Assembly: GCA_016875645.1 (NCBI GenBank) | Contig: VGPE01000122.1 | Coordinates: 1-8,009 of the forward strand | DNA: 8,009 bases | Direction of reading: 5' to 3' | From: Chloroflexota bacterium | GTDB taxonomy: Bacteria; Chloroflexota; Limnocylindria; Limnocylindrales; CSP1-4 | Shown: positions 4,662 to 8,009 of the stretch, one piece after another | Layout: every line of letters begins with the position of its first letter | How positions within the stretch are numbered: position 1 is the first letter of the stretch | The notes under the pieces: model-generated | What the model was told of the DNA's origin: nothing | Databases searched by the model: none | Seen by the model: only the letters and a program-made list of their open reading frames with translations | Translations under genes and position numbers: made by a program

Positions 4662-6302
4662 GTGACAACCGCACGGCGCGCGTTCGCGCTGCTCCTGCTC
4701 CTCGGCATCGTCGCCGGGTGCGACAGTGCCGCCGTCCCGTCGAGCCAGGCCTCCCCGGGCCGGCCGGCCACCGCCGTGGCCGCGGCCACCGCCGGGCCTG
4801 CAACCGGCGCTTCGGCGTCGGCGGGGACGGGCAGCTCAGGCCCGGCCCCGGTCGCATCGGATGGCACTTCGACGACCGCCGAGCCGGCCATCACGAAGCC
4901 GCCCACGATGGTTCTCGCCGTCGTGACGGGATTCACGAACTACACGACCAACGCCCTGACCACGGCTCAACTGGTCGCGAAACTCAGGGCAGGCGACGTT
5001 CTCGTCCCCTGCGGGACCGAGGCCGGAATCGCCGCCGCACTCAAGACCAGGCAGACCGGCTGGGCGCCGTGCGTCCAGGTGGGGTCCATCGCCGGCCGCC
5101 TGGGTGCGACTGGGACCGGCTTCGGGCTCGTCCCACCGGGGTTCGTCACGCCGCGCGTTAAGGTCGTCCCGCTCGGCGGCAGCGACCTGTTCGGCATGGC
5201 CCCATCTCGGAACGTGCCCTACCCGCTGTCGATCCCCACGCCGTCCAACTGGAAGGCAGAGTGGGTCGCCTACGACAAGCGTGACGTCCGCGTTCTGCTC
5301 TTCACCGGCGTCAATTGCCCGGACCGGGGCGTGAGCCGCCAGACGATCGTCCTCAAGAAGGGCTGGAACTGGATGCTGGAGGCCGGCACGGCCCAGTACA
5401 CCGGCCGTCGCTGGGATCCGCGCTTCGGCTGGTGGGTGATCGACGCGAAGCGGACCGGCAACAAGGGCGCCGTCACGGACCTGGTCAAGAACGCCGAGCT
5501 GGCCGTCTCGGACTTCGAGTGCCCGATCTCGAAGAATTGGCGCCACCATGACAAGGGAACCATCTTCACGATCGACCCGCGCGTCGCCGCCCTGATGAAG
5601 ACGGCCGGGTTCGACCTTGCGACGATCGGTACCGATCACATGACCAACGCGGGCCTGTCCGGCGTTGGGGACACCGTTGACGCATTCCGTGAGGCGGGGA
5701 TCAAGACAATCGGTGCCGGGCGGACGATCGCCGAGGCGGCGAAGCCGGCGTTGTTCACGGTGCGCGGGATCCGCTTCGCGTTCGTGGCCTGGAACGGCGC
5801 GGTGGGGTCCGCCACCGCCACGGCGACGTCGGCCGGGGTGCAGCCGCTCAACAGCGCCACGATCCGGAGCGCGATCGGCGCGGCGCGCGCGGTGGCCGAT
5901 GTCGTGATCGCCATGCCCCAATGGAGCACGGTCGAGTACACGGCGGCATTCACGGCCCAGATGGTCAAGTGGCGCGAGGAGATGTACGAAGCGGGTGCGG
6001 ACCATGTGATCGGCGCGGACACGCACTGGGCCGGGGGGATCTCGCTGACCCCGGGCGGTACGTCCGGAAACCGGCTCGCGGTGGCCAGCCAGGGCAACTT
6101 CTGGTTCGGGCAGGACTGGAGCCGCCAGACCCAGGAGGGTTACATGACCATGATGACGTTCGTCGGGACGCGGCTCGCCGGCGTCCGCCTGATCCCGACG
6201 ATCGTCCTCGACAACGCGCAGCCGAACCTGAGTGATCCGGCCACGGATGGGCAGTTCGTGCTCCAACAGGTCTTCAAGGCGTCCACGCTCAAGGCGACGT
6301 AG
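4662..6302 (+). CDS. CapA-family (PGA_cap) lipoprotein with altered metal-site residues
   Basis: The GTG start gives 546 residues with a compact lipoprotein signal (TTARRAFALLLLLGIVAGC; lipobox VAGC, lipidated C20). A Ser/Thr/Ala/Pro linker (21-80) follows, then a domain of about 130 residues (83-208) with a GGSDLFG segment that I recall from long CapA homologues in high-GC bacteria. The CapA metallophosphatase-like fold occupies about 210-540. Landmarks are ELAVSDFECPI (284-288), TIGTDHMTNAG (323-326), PQWSTVEY (419), GADHVIGADTHW (446-456) and SQGNFW (476-481). Typical CapA proteins have GD, N-E, NNH, HWG and HPH at these sites, so several expected metal ligands are replaced here while the fold markers remain. 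CapA homologues act in poly-gamma-glutamate export or anchoring, but this protein may have lost hydrolase activity. An in-frame ATG at 4635 overlapping the previous TGA is a good alternative start, giving 555 residues. The 3' end overlaps the convergent GNAT gene by 14 bases. Confidence 0.85.
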   Translation: MTTARRAFALLLLLGIVAGCDSAAVPSSQASPGRPATAVAAATAGPATGASASAGTGSSGPAPVASDGTSTTAEPAITKPPTMVLAVVTGFTNYTTNALTTAQLVAKLRAGDVLVPCGTEAGIAAALKTRQTGWAPCVQVGSIAGRLGATGTGFGLVPPGFVTPRVKVVPLGGSDLFGMAPSRNVPYPLSIPTPSNWKAEWVAYDKRDVRVLLFTGVNCPDRGVSRQTIVLKKGWNWMLEAGTAQYTGRRWDPRFGWWVIDAKRTGNKGAVTDLVKNAELAVSDFECPISKNWRHHDKGTIFTIDPRVAALMKTAGFDLATIGTDHMTNAGLSGVGDTVDAFREAGIKTIGAGRTIAEAAKPALFTVRGIRFAFVAWNGAVGSATATATSAGVQPLNSATIRSAIGAARAVADVVIAMPQWSTVEYTAAFTAQMVKWREEMYEAGADHVIGADTHWAGGISLTPGGTSGNRLAVASQGNFWFGQDWSRQTQEGYMTMMTFVGTRLAGVRLIPTIVLDNAQPNLSDPATDGQFVLQQVFKASTLKAT

Positions 6303-6966
6303 CAGGATCCGGTTCGCCCGGCCCGGTGGCCGGCTCGAAGAACAGCACCTCGGCACCGATCGGCTGATAGCCGGCCGCGAGCAGAGCGCGCAGCGACGCG
6401 ACATTGCCGGGTGCCACCTGACCGAACACCAGGTCGCCGGCGGGCACGAGCCGGATTGCCGCGGCCGCCAGTGCCCGCCCGAGGCCGCGGCCGCGGGCAG
6501 ATGGCTCGACGTCGAAGCGCACCTCCCAGCGGCCGGCGAGGCCGCGTCCCAGCACGATGGTGCCCGCGCCGTCCGGTGTCTGCCACACCTGCTCGTTGGC
6601 GCGGGCGTGGGGACCCGCGCGGACGTGCGGAGCCGCCGCGGCGCAAGCCAGGTGGCGCAGGACGAGGGCAGGTTCGGTTCGGGCCTGCGGGCCGACCAAA
6701 ACCGCGTCGAGCGTGCCGGCAGGCGCGTTGAGGCGGGCCGCGAGCTCGGCCAGGAAGGGTGGTGACAACGGTGCGCCCAGGTCCCACGGCCGCAACCGTT
6801 CTGCGACCCAGCCAGGTTCCACGTCGGCGGCGATGAGGTGGTGGCCCGTGAAGGCGAGCACGGCACCGACGACCCCCGACGGGCGTGGCTGGACTTCGAC
6901 CAGGCCGTCGACGGGCGGCGGCTCGCCCCGCGCGGCCAGCTCGATCGTCTCCCGGACGCTCATCAT
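6289..6966 (-). CDS. GNAT-family N-acetyltransferase
   Basis: The C-terminal half of this 225-aa protein is a GNAT domain. The strand RWEVRFDVEP leads into the acetyl-CoA pyrophosphate loop RGRGLG (158-163) and its helix. A second strand is GDLVFGQV, and the motif NVASLRALLAAGYQPIG (188-204) plus the final strand AEVLFFE complete the fold. The N-terminal 140 residues look like a divergent first half (strands around VVGAVLAFTGHHLIA, DAVLVGPQ, TIVLGRG), so it may be a tandem or half-degenerate GNAT; the acceptor substrate is unknown. The ATG at 6966 overlaps the TGA of the SAM hydroxide adenosyltransferase gene (ATGA), and no Shine-Dalgarno sequence is present, so translation should depend on that gene. 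A second ATG follows directly at 6963. The 3' end overlaps the convergent CapA-family gene. Confidence 0.82.
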   Translation of the reverse strand: MMSVRETIELAARGEPPPVDGLVEVQPRPSGVVGAVLAFTGHHLIAADVEPGWVAERLRPWDLGAPLSPPFLAELAARLNAPAGTLDAVLVGPQARTEPALVLRHLACAAAAPHVRAGPHARANEQVWQTPDGAGTIVLGRGLAGRWEVRFDVEPSARGRGLGRALAAAAIRLVPAGDLVFGQVAPGNVASLRALLAAGYQPIGAEVLFFEPATGPGEPDPATSP

Positions 6967-7777
6967 CGGCGCAGACGCAGCGGGGCGTCGGGCGACAGGC
7001 GCAGCAGCGCCGCGGCGCTGCCCTGGTTCACGGCCAGCGAGAGGAGCCCCAGCGAATCGCGGTACAGCACGCTGCGGCCGGGCAGCGCGTCGGCGAAAAT
7101 GCGGCCCCAGGTTGTGGCGTGCTCCGCGCCCGCCCAGTCCAGGCTGAGCGGATCGCCGACCGCGAGCGCACCCAGCGCCCCGAGCAGGTCATCCTCTGAG
7201 CCCGCGAGCTTGACGTTGCCGTACCGATCGAGGTAGAGGACGCTGGTGGCGAGCGCGCCGGCGGTGACGGTCACGCTCGGCGGATCCAGCCGGACCAGCG
7301 AGTCGGGCGTGAGCGCCGGCCCGAACGCCGCGATCGGGACGCGATGGGCCAGATGACCCGCCGCTGGCGCGAAGATGTCACGGCCGTGGAAGGTGTTGGA
7401 GGTCGCGGGTCCGCGGTACTGCGGGTCGACCAGTTCATGGGCAGCGATGATGCCGCCGAGCGCCTCGGCGGCGGTGACCAAGAGCCCGTTGTCGGGCCCG
7501 ACCAGGGAGTCGCCGCGCGCGGCGCGGATCGCAATGGGACGGCGCGGCCGGTCCCGACACCCGGATCCACCACCGCCAGATGGGTCCCAACCGGAAGTTC
7601 CGGGAGCGCCGCGGCGAGCACGAACGCACCGGCGCGAACGCCGAATGCGGGAACGTCGTGCGAGATGTCGAGGAGGCGCGCACCTGGGACGATCCGCAGG
7701 ATGACGCCCTTGCAGATCGCAACCCACGGGTCGGCGGTGGCGAAATCGGTCAGGAGGGAAACGAACGCCCCGGGAAT
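6963..7777 (-). pseudogene. SAM hydroxide adenosyltransferase (DUF62 family) with a frameshift
   Basis: The family converts S-adenosylmethionine and water to adenosine and methionine, and is related to fluorinase and chlorinase. Here it is split across two frames. The first carries FVSLLTDF, GVILRIVPGARLLDISHDV, and AFGVRAGAFVLAAALPELP, ending in LAVVDPGVGTGR. The second continues with RPIAIRAARG, SLVGPDNGLL, TFHGRDIFAPAAGHLAH and VLYLDRYGNVKL. The break is at about 7544-7546. Asp (7567-7565), Arg (7546-7544) and the His of FHGRD match the Asp-Arg-His triad known for the family. Joined, the protein is about 271 residues, a normal length. Both halves are well conserved, so a sequencing or assembly error, or a very recent mutation, is likely. 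The first frame has no ATG/GTG/TTG at the expected N-terminus; I placed the start at ATT 7777, six bases after a TACCCT box. ATG 7819 is the conventional alternative. Confidence 0.8.
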
Positions 7778-7783
7778 TCGGGT

Positions 7784-7789
7784 AGGGTA
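7784..7789 (-). promoter_or_regulatory. Possible -10 box TACCCT before the SAM hydroxide adenosyltransferase gene
   Basis: On the minus strand TACCCT is followed by six bases (ACCCGA) and then ATT CCC GGG GCG TTC GTT, where the conserved N-terminus of the family begins. The spacing equals that before the redox operon and the CapA-family gene. The box lies inside the alternative coding start (ATG 7819), so only one of the two readings can be right. Confidence 0.35.
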
Positions 7790-7843
7790 GCGACCGGCCC
7801 GCGCAGTCGTCCCGAACATCCGGGCAGCGGCACGGTGCGGCCC

Positions 7844-7856
7844 AGGGAGGGAGGAG
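7844..7856 (+). promoter_or_regulatory. Strong purine-rich ribosome-binding site of the MFS gene
   Basis: AGGGAGGGAGGAG ends three bases before the GTG at 7860 and contains several overlapping Shine-Dalgarno registers (GGGAGG at 7849-7854 lies five bases from the start). It fixes the start of the transporter and stands out because the other genes in this window have little or no such site. Confidence 0.75.
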
Positions 7857-7859
7857 ATC

Positions 7860-8009
7860 GTGGCGCGCGGAGGTGTACGAAGCCGCTCGCGTGCCTTCCT
7901 GACCACGGGCAGCACGCTGGCCGCGTTCCGGGTGCCCGGCTACCCGGCGCTCTGGGCGAGTGGAAACGCCGGTGCCATCGGCTGGTCGGTCGGCCTCGTG
8001 GCGATGGGA
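7860..8009 (+). CDS. MFS transporter, N-terminal part only
   Basis: The frame opens with GTG and runs off the right edge after 50 codons. The N-tail is basic (ARGGVRSRSRAF). It is followed by STLAAFRVPGYPALWASG, the hallmark lead-in to the first helix of MFS_3/EntS-like exporters ('F+.p.yr.lw.g'), and by the start of a hydrophobic helix (GAIGWSVGLVAMG). These proteins are 12-helix proton-driven exporters of drugs, siderophores or metabolites. The gene is divergent from the SAM hydroxide adenosyltransferase gene, about 80 bases away, and has the best ribosome-binding site in the window. The substrate cannot be judged from this fragment. Confidence 0.75.
   Translation, partial: MARGGVRSRSRAFLTTGSTLAAFRVPGYPALWASGNAGAIGWSVGLVAMG

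Noticed and set aside
3754..4857. 367-residue minus-strand open frame
   Set aside because: Antisense to both YceI genes and the CapA start; composition is that of a shadow frame in GC-rich DNA.
4836..6866. 676-residue minus-strand open frame
   Set aside because: It is antisense to the CapA-family gene and out of frame with the GNAT gene, has an Arg/Pro-rich composition and no recognisable domain; both real genes explain the region.
7530..7560. Programmed -1 frameshifting to explain the split SAM hydroxide adenosyltransferase
   Set aside because: No X-XXY-YYZ slippery heptamer occurs in the right register near the break, and the family is not known to use recoding. A 2-base duplication or assembly error is simpler.

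Overview
This is a GC-rich bacterial window (roughly 70 % GC by eye) with many GTG starts and genes packed with 4-base stop/start overlaps. The CCA end of the tRNA is encoded. Several starts lie only 6-7 bases after a TAnnnT-like box, the layout of leaderless transcripts. The gene families (a 'GYRV'-type YceI pair, DUF2161, a CapA lipoprotein, CcdA with a TlpA-like thioredoxin) suit a high-GC Chloroflexota lineage such as Limnocylindria, or an Actinomycetota. This placement is an inference from gene content and style; there is no rRNA or marker gene to settle it.

Positions 1-1935 hold a minus-strand extracytoplasmic redox operon, in transcription order: a small glutaredoxin-like protein, the membrane electron carrier CcdA, a membrane-anchored TlpA/ResA-type thioredoxin, and the first 37 codons of a further gene cut off by the window edge. 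Together they would carry electrons from the cytoplasm across the membrane to an outward-facing thioredoxin, most likely for cytochrome c maturation or disulfide reduction. Divergent from it is tRNA-Arg(CCT) at 2010-2085. The short gap between the two promoters carries a perfect 10-bp inverted repeat, a candidate operator.

Positions 2176-2847 (minus) encode a DUF2161-type protein with a PD-(D/E)XK-nuclease-like core and a C-terminal winged-helix region. A 325-base gap follows, with no convincing gene.

Positions 3173-6302 (plus) form an envelope cluster: a secreted YceI-like protein, a second YceI-like protein on a membrane anchor and Pro/Thr linker (probably started from a CTG overlapping the previous stop), and a CapA-family lipoprotein in which several expected metal-binding residues are replaced. 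All three proteins should act outside the cytoplasmic membrane, and the two YceI proteins are clear tandem paralogues.

Positions 6289-7777 (minus) hold a SAM hydroxide adenosyltransferase (DUF62) gene whose reading frame breaks exactly at the predicted catalytic arginine, then a GNAT acetyltransferase coupled to it by an ATGA overlap. The GNAT gene overlaps the end of the CapA gene tail to tail. A divergent MFS transporter begins at 7860 and runs off the window.

No insertion sequence, CRISPR array, integrase or attachment site was seen. The most useful leads are the altered CapA active site beside the YceI pair, the frameshift, the leaderless start pattern and the inverted repeat beside the tRNA.
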